From contig NZ_CP041247.1 of the NCBI RefSeq assembly GCF_006711645.1, positions 2,232,001 to 2,296,000 on the forward strand: a stretch of 64,000 nt of DNA. Direction: 5' to 3'. The stretch comes from Klebsiella electrica (GTDB lineage Bacteria; Pseudomonadota; Gammaproteobacteria; Enterobacterales; Enterobacteriaceae). A program made the position numbers and the translations under genes. The notes beneath the pieces are model-generated. The model was not told where the DNA came from. It worked only from the letters and a program-made list of their open reading frames with translations, and did not search any database. This document shows positions 35,857 through 46,983 of this stretch, one piece after another. Within the stretch, counting starts at the first letter, position 1; each line of letters begins with the position of its first letter.

Positions 35857-36919
35857 ATTATCAGTAGAAAATCTGCATCTGACCTATGGCGACAACCCGG
35901 TGCTGAAAGGGGTGTCGATGACGCTGAAGCGGGGAGAGGTGGTGTCGCTACTGGGGCCATCGGGCAGCGGGAAAACCACCTTGCTGCGCGCGGTGGCCGG
36001 GCTGGAGAAACCCACCGGCGGGCGGATAGCCATCGGCAAACATACGGTCTATGACGGCAATCCGCGCAGCGAAATTCCGGCCGAGGCGCGCAATCTTGGG
36101 CTGGTGTTTCAGTCCTACGCCTTGTGGCCGCACAAAACGGTATTCGAGAATGTCGCCTACCCGCTCAGGCTGCGTAAGGTCGCCGCGGGCGAAATGAAAC
36201 AGCGGGTGCAGGCGGTGCTCGATCAGCTGGGGCTGGGGCATCTGGGCAACCGGCACCCGCATCAGCTATCGGGGGGCCAGCAGCAGCGCGTGGCGATTGG
36301 CCGGGCGCTGGTCTACAACCCGCCGGTTATTCTGCTTGATGAACCGCTGTCGAACCTTGACGCGAAATTACGCGAAGAGGCGCGGGTATTTCTGCGCGAG
36401 CTGATTATCAAACTGGGGCTGTCGGCGCTGATGGTTACGCACGATCAGAACGAAGCGATGGCGATTTCCGACCGTATCCTGCTGCTCAACAATGGCGTGA
36501 TTGAACAGCAGGGGACGCCGCAGGAGATGTATGGCAATCCGGCGACCCTGTTTGCCGCCGAGTTCATGGGCAGCAATAACCGCCTGCACGGCAAGATTAC
36601 CGCCGTAATGGACGGACGGGCGCGGATTGAAGGAGCCAGTTGGGCGCTGTGGGGGATGGCGGGCGGTCGGGTCAGCGTCGGGGAGGAGGCGACGGCGGTG
36701 ATCCGCGTCGAGCGTCTGCGCCTTGGGGCGACGCCCCAGGATAATATGCTGGAGCTACCGCTGCTAACCAGTATGTATCTTGGTGACCGCTGGGAGTACC
36801 TGTTCCGTACCCGGGGGGACGATTTTGCCATTCGCGCCTATGGCTCATCGCTGCGCGACACGGAGCATTGTCACCTGACCTTCCCGGCCAACGACCTGTG
36901 GATTTTCCCGCGCGCGTAA
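35849..36919 (+). CDS. ABC importer ATPase (FbpC/PotA/UgpC type)
   Basis: 356 residues. Walker A GPSGSGKTTLLRA is near residue 36, VFQSYALWPHKTVFENVAYP is the Q-loop of this family, LSGGQQQR the signature near 140, LLDEPLSNLDAKLREE the Walker B region, and MVTHDQNEAMAISDRI the switch. The C-terminal about 110 residues form a TOBE-type regulatory domain (MGSNNRLHGKITAV, RVERLRLG). It overlaps the permease gene and completes the importer. No iron-specific residue can be read from an ATPase. Confidence 0.9.
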   Translation: MIELSVENLHLTYGDNPVLKGVSMTLKRGEVVSLLGPSGSGKTTLLRAVAGLEKPTGGRIAIGKHTVYDGNPRSEIPAEARNLGLVFQSYALWPHKTVFENVAYPLRLRKVAAGEMKQRVQAVLDQLGLGHLGNRHPHQLSGGQQQRVAIGRALVYNPPVILLDEPLSNLDAKLREEARVFLRELIIKLGLSALMVTHDQNEAMAISDRILLLNNGVIEQQGTPQEMYGNPATLFAAEFMGSNNRLHGKITAVMDGRARIEGASWALWGMAGGRVSVGEEATAVIRVERLRLGATPQDNMLELPLLTSMYLGDRWEYLFRTRGDDFAIRAYGSSLRDTEHCHLTFPANDLWIFPRA

Positions 36920-36934
36920 GGCGGCAGGTTCTGA

Positions 36935-36954
36935 GCAGACGGTGAACCGTCTGC
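36935..36954 (+). terminator. Terminator hairpin of the Fbp-type operon
   Basis: GCAGACGG and CCGTCTGC arms around TGAA, 16 bases past the ATPase stop, followed by GCTGTCTGCTCACTTT. The T-run is modest. Confidence 0.55.
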
Positions 36955-37003
36955 GCTGTCTGCTCACTTTATCGCCCGCACGGCGGGAAAAGCGCATAAA
37001 AAA

Positions 37004-37025
37004 GCCCCTGCATCGCGGCAGGGGC
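37004..37025 (-). terminator. Terminator of the bud operon
   Basis: On the minus strand GCCCCTGC pairs with GCAGGGGC around a six-base loop and is followed by TTTTTT, 25 bases after the budC stop. Clear intrinsic terminator for budABC. Confidence 0.9.
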
Positions 37026-37049
37026 AAACCATGTCAGAGCATCATGGTA

Positions 37050-39523
<2,474 letters not shown>

Positions 39524-39533
39524 ATGAAGCTCC

Positions 39534-40313
39534 TTAGTTTTCTACCGCGCGAATGGCGGCGTCGAGATTGTCAGGATGCAAATCGGCCTGAAGAAAAGCG
39601 CTGTCGGCCGGGAGGTCAATCAGCAGCTTGTGGATCTCGCCGAAGGTCAGCACGCCGCTATCGAGCTGGTAATCCAGCAGATGGCCGCCGCCCTGGCGAT
39701 CGTCGGTGATGAAATGCTCGTGATAGCCAGCGACGTTAATCCCCTGCATATGCTGCGGGGTGCGAAAACCGACCAGTATCCCTTTACGCTGGTTGAAGCG
39801 GAATACCGGCTGGTCGTCGAGAACATCGGTCATCGCCCGGTAGGGCGGGGTCTGACGGGGCACGGTCCGGGTATGGGCGTGGCGAAAATGGCCGTCGATA
39901 TGCAGGGCGCAGAACAGATTGTCGGAGGGGATCTGCTGGTCGATTATCTCGTGCAACTGCTGGCGGTTTACCGGATGGTCAAAGCTGACGCGGTACTGCG
40001 GCCGAAACCAGGTCATCACCGCGAACGGCGTTTTTTGCTCCGGGCGGGCTTTGCGTGCGCTGCCGTCGGCGCGCAGCTGATAGACTTCGCTGCTGAAGGC
40101 GATCAGCTCGCCGTCAAGTTCATTAAAGGTTCCGAGACCGAAGTCGCCGTGGGTGAGCAGGTCAGCGATGGTGGTATTGCCCTCATAGACGCCGCTCAGG
40201 AGCGCGCTCATCAAAGAGGTCTGATAGATAACGCTATCAGGATGGCTGGCAGAAAAACCGCGTATGGTTTCGCACAGGCTCTGCTGGCAGGTGCATGCCG
40301 AAGGATGGGTCAT
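39534..40313 (-). CDS. budA: BudA, alpha-acetolactate decarboxylase
   Basis: Zinc enzyme that decarboxylates acetolactate to acetoin. 259 residues, with an AGGA ribosome site 8 bases before the ATG. The zinc ligands His198 and His200 (GYHEHF) and His211 (GGHLLDY) are present, with Glu65 in GTFNELDGE in the active site. [13 protein letters not shown] is the conserved beta-strand motif. First gene of the operon, divergent from budR, so it is directly under BudR control. Confidence 0.96.
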   Translation of the reverse strand: MTHPSACTCQQSLCETIRGFSASHPDSVIYQTSLMSALLSGVYEGNTTIADLLTHGDFGLGTFNELDGELIAFSSEVYQLRADGSARKARPEQKTPFAVMTWFRPQYRVSFDHPVNRQQLHEIIDQQIPSDNLFCALHIDGHFRHAHTRTVPRQTPPYRAMTDVLDDQPVFRFNQRKGILVGFRTPQHMQGINVAGYHEHFITDDRQGGGHLLDYQLDSGVLTFGEIHKLLIDLPADSAFLQADLHPDNLDAAIRAVEN

Positions 40314-40419
40314 CAGATACTTCCTCGTTCAACACAGATAAGAAAGATTAAATAATTGTTGACCCGATTCAGCTCTCAGTTCCAATATAGAAAACATGCT
40401 GGTTTGAGACGTTTTTGAT
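40314..40419. promoter_or_regulatory. budA-budR divergent promoter region
   Basis: 106 bp between divergent genes. TTC-N7-GAA at 40380-40392 and neighbouring AT-rich half-sites are candidates for BudR (LysR-type T-N11-A) binding. I cannot fix the -10/-35 boxes or an FNR site with confidence. Confidence 0.45.
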
Positions 40420-41292
40420 ATGGAACTTCGTTATCTACGCTATTTTGTCGCCGTGGCCGAGGCGCGGAATTTCACCCGCGCCGCCCGGGAACTCGGTATT
40501 TCTCAACCGCCATTAAGTCAGCAGATTCAGCGGCTTGAGCGAGAAATCGGCACACCGCTGTTGCGTCGTCTGACGCGGGGAATCGAGCTGACGGAAGCGG
40601 GGGAATCGTTTTATGAAGATGCCTGCCAGATCCTGGCTCTTAGCGACGCGGCGCTGGAAAAGACCAAAGGCATCGCCCGCGGGATGAACGGAAGCCTGGC
40701 GTTAGGCATCACCAGTTCTAATGCTTTTCATCCGCAGATTTTCGCGCTGCTGCGCCAGTTTCAGCTCCGCTATCCGGCGGTCAGCCTGCGCCAGGTCGAG
40801 GGCAATATGGCGGCGCTGATGAGCGCGCTGGGGGACGGGGAGCTGGATATTGCCTTTGTGCGTCTGCCGTGCGAAAGCAGCAAAGCGTTTAACCTGCGGA
40901 TTATCGATGTGGAGCCGATGGTTATCGCCCTTCACCGCGACCACCCGCTTGCCGGTGAGGCCATGCTGACGCTGGTACAGTTGCGGGAGAGCGCGCCGAT
41001 TCTGTTTCCGCGCGAGGTGGCTCCGGGGCTGTATGAGCAGGTATTTAATAGCTGTTTGCGCGCCGGTATCGATATGCGCCAGGCGAGGCAATCTTCGCAA
41101 CTCTCCTCCTCCTTAAGCATGGTCGCCGCCGGATTTGGTTTTGCGCTGGTGCCGCAGTCGATGTCCTGTATTCAACACCCTGACGTCATCTATCACCCGC
41201 TGGCGGGGACGCCGGTGACGACGGATATTGCGATTGCCTGGCGGCGATTCGAACGTTCGCGAACGGTAAAACGTTTCCTGGAGATGTTTTAG
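40420..41292 (+). CDS. budR: BudR, LysR-family activator of the bud operon
   Basis: 290 residues with the LysR winged helix-turn-helix at 1-60 (MELRYLRYFVAVAEARNFTR, GISQPPLSQQIQRLE) and the co-inducer domain after it. BudR activates budABC in response to acetate and low pH in Klebsiella and is divergent from budA, as here. The adjacent orientation and the bud genes support the assignment. Close relatives (AlsR-type) have similar layouts, so the naming rests on context. Confidence 0.9.
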   Translation: MELRYLRYFVAVAEARNFTRAARELGISQPPLSQQIQRLEREIGTPLLRRLTRGIELTEAGESFYEDACQILALSDAALEKTKGIARGMNGSLALGITSSNAFHPQIFALLRQFQLRYPAVSLRQVEGNMAALMSALGDGELDIAFVRLPCESSKAFNLRIIDVEPMVIALHRDHPLAGEAMLTLVQLRESAPILFPREVAPGLYEQVFNSCLRAGIDMRQARQSSQLSSSLSMVAAGFGFALVPQSMSCIQHPDVIYHPLAGTPVTTDIAIAWRRFERSRTVKRFLEMF

Positions 41293-41337
41293 CTGCCCCG
41301 GTCTGCTCTCGAGGCCGTCATCCGCGGTCGGGCGCGG

Positions 41338-41550
41338 CTATGCAAGGTAGACGTTAGCCGCCGTCGGACCGCGCAGGCCGTTGACCCGGCGAAATTCAAC
41401 GCGAATACCTGGGATAATGTTTTCTGATTCACCTGGGGATAAGGCGGAAATATGGACCTGAACGTCTTTACGACCATCGGAGGGAATAATAAGGCCTTTG
41501 CCGGTTTTATTATCAAACGCTTTGACAATGCCTGTCATTTTTTGCAACAA
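41338..41550 (-). CDS. cspH: CspH-like cold-shock domain protein
   Basis: Cold-shock domain protein resembling E. coli CspH (70 residues): [20 protein letters not shown] with [14 protein letters not shown] and [16 protein letters not shown] at the end. The RNP1 aromatic residues of CspA are altered (KGLIIPS), as in the CspH/CspF group, so RNA binding may differ. The start is uncertain. TTG 41550 has AAGGA six bases upstream and gives 70 residues, the E. coli length. ATG 41538 (66 residues) has the ribosome site too far (18 bases). It is back to back with a second csp gene. Confidence 0.75.
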   Translation of the reverse strand: MLQKMTGIVKAFDNKTGKGLIIPSDGRKDVQVHISALSPGESENIIPGIRVEFRRVNGLRGPTAANVYLA

Positions 41551-41694
41551 ATAAAATCCTTGTAAAAATAAGTACCGTCGCACTATACCTTAATCGGACA
41601 ATAAAGCTATCGATTTTATTTTTTATCGGAGCACTCTTACCGCCGGAAAAATAAACCTTGCTAATAAATATATCCTGTGCATTAATAGTCTGGT

Positions 41695-41860
41695 CGGTTT
41701 GTCAGACAGAAAAAAGTTCATCAAAGCAGTTCACTAAAGCCGTTCTCATATCCAGGCGTTATCGCTGATATCTCTTTCCTTGAGTCCCTTCATTAAGTGT
41801 TAAGTTGATTGCGTGCGCAAACCCGTTTGGCGATTAAGGACGCATACAAAGGAATATTGA
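41695..41860 (+). promoter_or_regulatory. Cold-box leader (5' UTR) of the downstream csp gene
   Basis: CGGTTTGTCAGACAGA (41695-41710) resembles the cspA cold box (CGGTTTGACGTACAGA) and is followed by AAAGCAGT and a long leader of about 165 bases, as in cspA-type genes. A promoter with TAATAG near 41683 is likely. The leader is expected to give cold-stabilised, temperature-sensitive translation. Confidence 0.6.
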
Positions 41861-42076
41861 ATGTCGAATAAAATGACTGGTTTAGTCAAATGGTTTAACG
41901 CAGATAAAGGCTTCGGCTTCATTACGCCGGCCGACGGCGGCAAGGATATTTTCGTCCACTTTTCTGCGATTCAAAACGAAGATTTCCGCGCCCTGTTTGA
42001 AGGGCAGAAGGTCGAGTTTGTGGTCGGCAGTGGCGCGAAAGGCCCGGCGGCGACAAACGTTTCCATCGTAGGATAA
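41861..42076 (+). CDS. CspA-family cold-shock protein
   Basis: 71 residues covering the complete cold-shock domain. RNP1 KGFGFI and RNP2 IFVHF are intact, with [21 protein letters not shown] as the start of the fold. The AAGGA site is a few bases before the ATG. It is most like CspA/CspB/CspG/CspI, not distinguishable by sequence alone here. The cold-box leader supports induction at low temperature. A terminator hairpin follows at 42164-42187. Opposite to the CspH-like gene. Confidence 0.92.
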   Translation: MSNKMTGLVKWFNADKGFGFITPADGGKDIFVHFSAIQNEDFRALFEGQKVEFVVGSGAKGPAATNVSIVG

Positions 42077-42163
42077 GTATGCTGAACGTGGGTGACCGGC
42101 GCTAGCGAAGATGGCAGTAGCCTGAGTAGACCGCTTCACCCAAATAACAGGCAGCATAAATTT

Positions 42164-42187
42164 AAAACCCGCCAGCGTGCGGGTTTT
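42164..42187 (+). terminator. Terminator of the csp gene
   Basis: AAAACCCGC and GCGGGTTTT arms around a six-base loop, followed by CTGTTTGCC. The stem carries A/T tails on both sides, so it could also terminate the opposite strand. Confidence 0.75.
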
Positions 42188-42269
42188 CTGTTTGCCAGAA
42201 AATAATGGCCGATGGCGTCATTCATTCAGTGCGATAAGAATAATTTAATCAGCGTCTGGCATCAGGCGA

Positions 42270-42440
42270 TTAAGCCGCATTTTTTGCTGTGGTCTGGAAA
42301 AGTTTGTGGCAATAGGGGCAAATGAGCCGGGAGCCTTTTTGTACTCGGCTGAAGCTATGTTCGGAATCCTGGGAGCAATGAGGGCAGGTACATTTTACAA
42401 GATAATTACGGCGGTTTTTGCTATCTTTCCGGTCTGACAT
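42270..42440 (-). CDS. YnfU-family small zinc-ribbon protein
   Basis: 56 residues from ATG 42440, which follows AGGA; a longer in-frame reading from 42503 has no ribosome site. Two CXXC pairs (CTCPHC and CPYC) suggest one zinc ribbon. The sequence MSDRKDSKNRRNYLVK and SFSRVQKGSRLICPYC resembles YnfU of E. coli as I recall it, which also lies near csp genes. The basic N-terminus suggests nucleic-acid contact. Function unknown; proximity to cold-shock genes may be meaningful. Confidence 0.75.
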   Translation of the reverse strand: MSDRKDSKNRRNYLVKCTCPHCSQDSEHSFSRVQKGSRLICPYCHKLFQTTAKNAA

Positions 42441-42575
42441 AGGATTTCCTGGCTGATTTAATGGCCTGAAACCATACAGCATTATTAAATAAATAGCCCG
42501 CACTCATTGTCTTTTGGCGAAAATAAACCGGCGGCAGGGAGATATTTCGCTGGAGAAAATGCGGTGCGCCGGGCG

Positions 42576-42607
42576 CTGCTCAGAAGGCGCGGGGGCCTCC
42601 TGAGCAG
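42576..42607 (-). other. Strong hairpin downstream of the 3-hydroxybutyrate operon
   Basis: CTGCTCAGAAGGC (42576-42588) pairs with GCCTCCTGAGCAG (42595-42607) with one mismatch, 9 bases beyond the bdhA stop. There is no T-run, so it is probably an RNA 3'-end stabiliser or Rho-linked structure. Confidence 0.5.
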
Positions 42608-42615
42608 GTGGGCGG

Positions 42616-43386
42616 TTATTGCGCGACCCAGCCGCCGTCGATGTTCCATGCCGCGCCGCGCACCTGGGCGGCGCCTTCGCTACAGAGAAACAGCGCCAGC
42701 TCCCCCAGCTGTTGCGGGGTGACAAACTCGCCGGAGGGCTGCTTTTCCGCCAGCAGCTGTTCGCGGGCCTGCTGCGGATCGCTACCTTCAGCGATACGTT
42801 TATCGATCTGCTGCTGAACCAGCGGGGTTAACACCCAGCCGGGGCAAATCGCATTACAGGTCACGCCGGTGCTGGCGGTCTCCAGCGCCAGCGTTTTGGT
42901 CAGACCGACCACGCCGTGTTTGGCGGCCACGTAGGCCGACTTCTCCTTCGAAGCCACCAGGCCGTGAACCGACGCAATATTAATGATTCGCCCCCAGTTA
43001 CGCGCCCGCATCCCGGGGAGCGCCAGACGACTGGTGTGAAAGACGCTGGAGAGATTGATGGCAATGATATCGTTCCATTTCTCTACGGCGAAATGCTCCA
43101 CCGGCGCCACGTGCTGGATCCCGGCGTTATTAATCACAATATCCACGCCGCCAAATTGCGCCTCGGCGTAGGCCATCATCGCCTCAATTTGCTGCACATC
43201 GCGCAGGTCGGCAGCGTGGTAGCCCGGCGTTTTGCCGACCTGCGCCACTTCCGCGCGCGCGGATGCGCTATCGCCAAAGCCGTTGAGAATCAGCTGCGCG
43301 CCGGATTTTGCCAGCACCTTCGCGATCCCTAAACCGATACCGCTGGTTGAGCCGGTGACCAGCGCCACCTTTGCGTTCAGATTCAT
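42616..43386 (-). CDS. bdhA: D-3-hydroxybutyrate dehydrogenase (SDR)
   Basis: SDR that oxidises (R)-3-hydroxybutyrate to acetoacetate with NAD+. 256 residues with TGSTSGIG at 11-18 and catalytic Ser139, Tyr152 and Lys156 (SAYVAAKHG). INNAGIQHVAPVEHF is a hallmark of the 3-hydroxybutyrate group, as is the C-terminal NIDGGWVAQ. Last gene of a minus-strand operon with a GntP permease, a 3-hydroxyacyl-CoA dehydrogenase, a thiolase and a CoA-transferase, which fits catabolism of 3-hydroxybutyrate and related acids. Confidence 0.9.
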   Translation of the reverse strand: MNLNAKVALVTGSTSGIGLGIAKVLAKSGAQLILNGFGDSASARAEVAQVGKTPGYHAADLRDVQQIEAMMAYAEAQFGGVDIVINNAGIQHVAPVEHFAVEKWNDIIAINLSSVFHTSRLALPGMRARNWGRIINIASVHGLVASKEKSAYVAAKHGVVGLTKTLALETASTGVTCNAICPGWVLTPLVQQQIDKRIAEGSDPQQAREQLLAEKQPSGEFVTPQQLGELALFLCSEGAAQVRGAAWNIDGGWVAQ

Positions 43387-43422
43387 GGTATTTTCCTTCG
43401 TGATGCCGGTTATATTGCCGCA

Positions 43423-44817
43423 TTAGACAATACCGGTTAAATAGAAGACGGCAATGACAAACAGAACCGCCAGACTTTTAATCAGGGTAATGGCAAAAAT
43501 GCCGCCGTAGGCCTGACGATGGCTGAGGCCGGTGATCGCCAGCAGGGTAATGACCGCGCCATTATGCGGCAACGTATCCATGCCGCCGCTGGCCATCGAG
43601 GCCACGCGATGCAGCACCTCCAGCGGAATATCGGCGGCGTGGGCGGCGGCGATAAAGGTCTCCGACATCGCCGCCAGCGCAATGCTCATCCCGCCGGATG
43701 CGGAGCCGGTAATCCCCGCCAGCACCGTCACGCTGATGGCTTCATTCAGCAGCGGGTTGGGAATCGCCGTCAGCGCCTTTGATAACACCAGAAAACCGGG
43801 CAGCGCGGCAATGACGGCGCCAAAACCATATTCCGACGCCGTATTCATCGCCGCGAGAATGGCGCCGCTGACGGCGGTGCGGCTGCCTTCCGCCAGACGT
43901 CCGCGAATATTGCGAAAGCCGAACACCAGCACCACGACAATGCCAGCCAACAGCGCCGCTTCCACGGCCCAGATAGCGGTGATTTTGCCCACTTCGGTGA
44001 CGACCGGTTTCGCCAGTCCCGGTAGAACCAGCTCGTGGGTGGCGCCGTACCACCGCGGGATCCAACGGGTAAACAGCAGGTTCAGCACTCCCACCAGCAG
44101 CAGCGGGGCAATGGCAATCAGCGGATGGGGAAGGTTGAGGTTATCCGGCGTATCCGGCTCGTTTTGCAAATCCGTGCCGTAACCTTCTCCCGCCTGCTGG
44201 GCTTTACGGCGTTGACGCTCCAGCCATAGCAGGCCAAAGGTGATGATAAACAGCGAACCGATCAAGCCAAGCCAGGGGGCCGCCCAGGCGTTGGTGCCGA
44301 AGAAACTGGTGGGGATAATGTTCTGGATCTGCGGCGTGCCGGGCAGGGCATCCATGGTGAATGAAAATGCGCCGAGCGCGACGGTGGCCGGAATCAGCCG
44401 TTTGGGGATCGCGCTCTGGCGGTACAGCTCGGCGGCAAAAGGGTAGACCGCGAAGGCCACGACAAATAGCGAGACGCCGCCGTAGGTTAGCAGGGCGCAA
44501 ACCAGAACGATGACCGGGATAGCGTGACGTCGGCCGAGGATCTGAATGGCGGCGGCGACGATGGCGCGCGAGAATCCCGACAGCTCGATCAGTTTGCCGA
44601 ACACCGCGCCCAGCAGAAATACCGGGAAGTAGAGCTTTACAAACCCGACCATTTTTTCCATAAACAGACCGGTAAAGGTCGGTCCGACCGCGCCGGGGTC
44701 GGTGAGCAGCACTGCGCCGAGGGCGGCGATAGGGGCAAAGAGGATAACGCTATAACCTCGATAGGCTGCCAGCATCAGTAACGCCAGCGCGGCCAGGGCG
44801 ATCAAAACACTCATCAC
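43423..44817 (-). CDS. GntP-family permease, probable hydroxybutyrate transporter
   Basis: 464 residues with about 12 membrane segments, of the GntP family (gluconate, ketogluconate and D-beta-hydroxybutyrate permeases). MMSVLIALAALALLMLAAYR and PNPLLNEAISVTVLAGITGSASGG are typical of the family, and the start codon may be ATG 44817 or 44814. It is next to bdhA, so uptake of 3-hydroxybutyrate or a similar acid is the most likely role. The operon then supplies the pathway enzymes. The specificity is an inference from neighbours. Confidence 0.82.
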   Translation of the reverse strand: MMSVLIALAALALLMLAAYRGYSVILFAPIAALGAVLLTDPGAVGPTFTGLFMEKMVGFVKLYFPVFLLGAVFGKLIELSGFSRAIVAAAIQILGRRHAIPVIVLVCALLTYGGVSLFVVAFAVYPFAAELYRQSAIPKRLIPATVALGAFSFTMDALPGTPQIQNIIPTSFFGTNAWAAPWLGLIGSLFIITFGLLWLERQRRKAQQAGEGYGTDLQNEPDTPDNLNLPHPLIAIAPLLLVGVLNLLFTRWIPRWYGATHELVLPGLAKPVVTEVGKITAIWAVEAALLAGIVVVLVFGFRNIRGRLAEGSRTAVSGAILAAMNTASEYGFGAVIAALPGFLVLSKALTAIPNPLLNEAISVTVLAGITGSASGGMSIALAAMSETFIAAAHAADIPLEVLHRVASMASGGMDTLPHNGAVITLLAITGLSHRQAYGGIFAITLIKSLAVLFVIAVFYLTGIV

Positions 44818-44857
44818 GACACCTCACTCTCATTGTTATTGGCTACAGTTCGAGAAG

Positions 44858-45781
44858 CTACGGTTTCAGGGCATAGCGCAGGAGGTGCTGCCGACGCGAC
44901 TGGATACGCTCCAGCCGGGCATTATCCCAGCGATAAAAGCCTTGTCCGCTGCGCGCGCCGGTCTCGCCTCTGGCGACCTTTTCCGCCACCAGTTCCATCA
45001 TTTGCGCGCCGCAGGCCAGCTCCGGCAGCAGGTGCTGACAAATATCCTGCACCGTCGCCAGCCCGGTCATATCGGCTGCCTCCAGCGGGCCGACCATCGC
45101 GTAGCGGCGGCCGAGGGAGGCGCGCATCACCCGATCCACCACTTCCGGCGAGGCGATACCGCTGTGGACGATATGCAGCGCCTCGCGCAGCAGAGCGAAC
45201 TGCAGGCGGTTGCCGACAAACCCCGGTGCCGCCCGCTGAAGCACCACCGCTTCCAGCGCCGCGGTGGTGAAAAAGTCGCTCACCAGGGCGGGGAGTTCCG
45301 CTCGCGTGGCGCTGCCGGGCACCACTTCCACCAGCGGAATAAAGTGCGGCGGGTGCCAGAAGTGGGCGATCAGGAGCCGCTGCGGATGGACCATGCCCTC
45401 GGCAAGGCTATCCGGCGGCAGGCCGCTGGTGTTGCTGGCAATAATCGCATCGTCGGCAATCAGCGTTTCCAGCTGAGCGTACAGCGCATGTTTGAGCGCT
45501 AAACGTTCGGGAATCGCCTCAATCAGCAGCGTAGAGTCCGCCAGATCGCTAAGGCTGGCGGTCCCGACTAAGCGCGCCACAACCTCCTGCTGGTGGGCGG
45601 CGTCAAATTGTCCGCTCTCGTGCAGCTCATGCAAAATAGCGGCGGCAACGGCGGGCACTTCCGCCAGACGCGTCGGGTCGGTGTCATACAGTCGTACCCG
45701 GTGGCCGTGGCGAGCAAAGTGGCAGGCGATACCGATACCCATCAGTCCGGCGCCCAGTACCGCCAGCGTTGGTTTATACAT
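44858..45781 (-). CDS. 3-hydroxyacyl-CoA dehydrogenase (3-hydroxybutyryl-CoA type)
   Basis: 307 residues with an N-terminal NAD fold (GAGLMGIG at 10-17) and a C-terminal domain of the HAD family (PGFVGNRLQFALLREALHIV, GLATVQDICQHLLPELACG). The catalytic-site motif IAHFWHPPHFIPLVEVVPG with His in the middle is intact. It oxidises a 3-hydroxyacyl-CoA to the 3-oxo form, here probably feeding the thiolase. The operon context (CoA-transferase, thiolase) fits short-chain acids such as 3-hydroxybutyrate or a branched homolog. Confidence 0.87.
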   Translation of the reverse strand: MYKPTLAVLGAGLMGIGIACHFARHGHRVRLYDTDPTRLAEVPAVAAAILHELHESGQFDAAHQQEVVARLVGTASLSDLADSTLLIEAIPERLALKHALYAQLETLIADDAIIASNTSGLPPDSLAEGMVHPQRLLIAHFWHPPHFIPLVEVVPGSATRAELPALVSDFFTTAALEAVVLQRAAPGFVGNRLQFALLREALHIVHSGIASPEVVDRVMRASLGRRYAMVGPLEAADMTGLATVQDICQHLLPELACGAQMMELVAEKVARGETGARSGQGFYRWDNARLERIQSRRQHLLRYALKP

Positions 45782-45792
45782 AGTGACTCCTG

Positions 45793-46974
45793 TTAGCGTG
45801 CGATCGTCATAGCGATACCCTGCCCACCGCCCACGCAGAGGGTGGCAAGCCCTTTGCTGACGCCCCGGCGCTGCATTTCATGCAGCAGGGTGACGAGGAT
45901 CCGGCAGCCGGAGGCGCCGATAGGGTGGCCTAGCGCAATGGCGCCGCCGTTGACGTTGACTTTACTGCTCTCCCAGCCCAGAGACTGGCCAACCGCCAGC
46001 GCCTGCACGGCAAAAGCCTCGTTAGCCTCAATTAAATCCACCTCGTCCAGCTGCCATCCGGCCCGCGCCAGCGCCATCTCGCAGGCGCTGACGGGGCCAA
46101 TACCCATCACCGCCGGATCGACCCCCGCCACGGCGGCGCTGACAATGCGGCCCAGGACCGGCAGTCCCAGCTCCCGGGCTTTGTCGGCGCTCATCAGGAG
46201 CACCGCCGCCGCGCCGTCGTTGAGCGAAGAGGCGTTGCCGGCGGTGACGCTGCCGTTTTCCTTGCGGAACGCCGGGCGCAGTTGCGCCAGCTGCGCTGGC
46301 GTGGTGGCCGGACGGGGCTGTTCATCGTCGCTAATGGTCTGCGGCGGCTGCTTGCCCTGCCTGACGACGATCGGTACGATCTCTTGCGTAAAACGGCCCG
46401 CTTCGATAGCCGCCGCCGCTTTCTGCTGTGAACCGGCGGCAAAGGCATCCTGCTGCTGGCGATCGATGGCATAGCGGTCGGCGAGGTTTTCTGCCGTCAC
46501 CCCCATGTGATAGTCGTTGAAAGCGTCCCACAGGCCGTCCTGAATCATACTGTCCTGCATGCTGCTGTGGCCGACGCGCAGTCCGGCGCGGGCGCCGTCA
46601 ATCAGATAGGGGGCATTGCTCATGCTCTCCTGACCGCCGGCGATGACCACCTCGGCGTCGCCGCTACGGATCGCCTGAACCGCTTGCTGCACGGCTTTCA
46701 GCCCGGAGCCACACACCAGATTCACCGTCACCGCCGGGCAACTGACCGGCAGGCCGGCGCGCAAGGCGGTCTGACGCGCCGGATTCTGTCCGCAGCCAGC
46801 GGTTAAAACCTGGCCGAAAATCAGCTCGTCGACTTGCGTTGCCGGCAGCGAGCAGCGTGCCAGCAGGCCGCGCACGACCTCGGCGCCGAGGTCAACGGCG
46901 GAAAGCGCCGAGAATACGCCGCGAAAGCTGCCGATAGGCGTTCTGACCGCGCCGACAATCACCACTTCTTTCAT
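45793..46974 (-). CDS. atoB: Acetyl-CoA acetyltransferase (thiolase, AtoB type)
   Basis: 393 residues. The nucleophilic Cys88 is in [11 protein letters not shown], His (GHPIGASG) near 349 and Cys near 380 (CVGGGQG) complete the active site. It cleaves acetoacetyl-CoA to two acetyl-CoA (or makes it). It is co-transcribed with the CoA-transferase and dehydrogenase genes, the usual ato-type set. Other short-chain thiolases share these motifs, so the naming is by context. Confidence 0.9.
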   Translation of the reverse strand: MKEVVIVGAVRTPIGSFRGVFSALSAVDLGAEVVRGLLARCSLPATQVDELIFGQVLTAGCGQNPARQTALRAGLPVSCPAVTVNLVCGSGLKAVQQAVQAIRSGDAEVVIAGGQESMSNAPYLIDGARAGLRVGHSSMQDSMIQDGLWDAFNDYHMGVTAENLADRYAIDRQQQDAFAAGSQQKAAAAIEAGRFTQEIVPIVVRQGKQPPQTISDDEQPRPATTPAQLAQLRPAFRKENGSVTAGNASSLNDGAAAVLLMSADKARELGLPVLGRIVSAAVAGVDPAVMGIGPVSACEMALARAGWQLDEVDLIEANEAFAVQALAVGQSLGWESSKVNVNGGAIALGHPIGASGCRILVTLLHEMQRRGVSKGLATLCVGGGQGIAMTIAR

Positions 46975-46983
46975 GTTGCCTCC

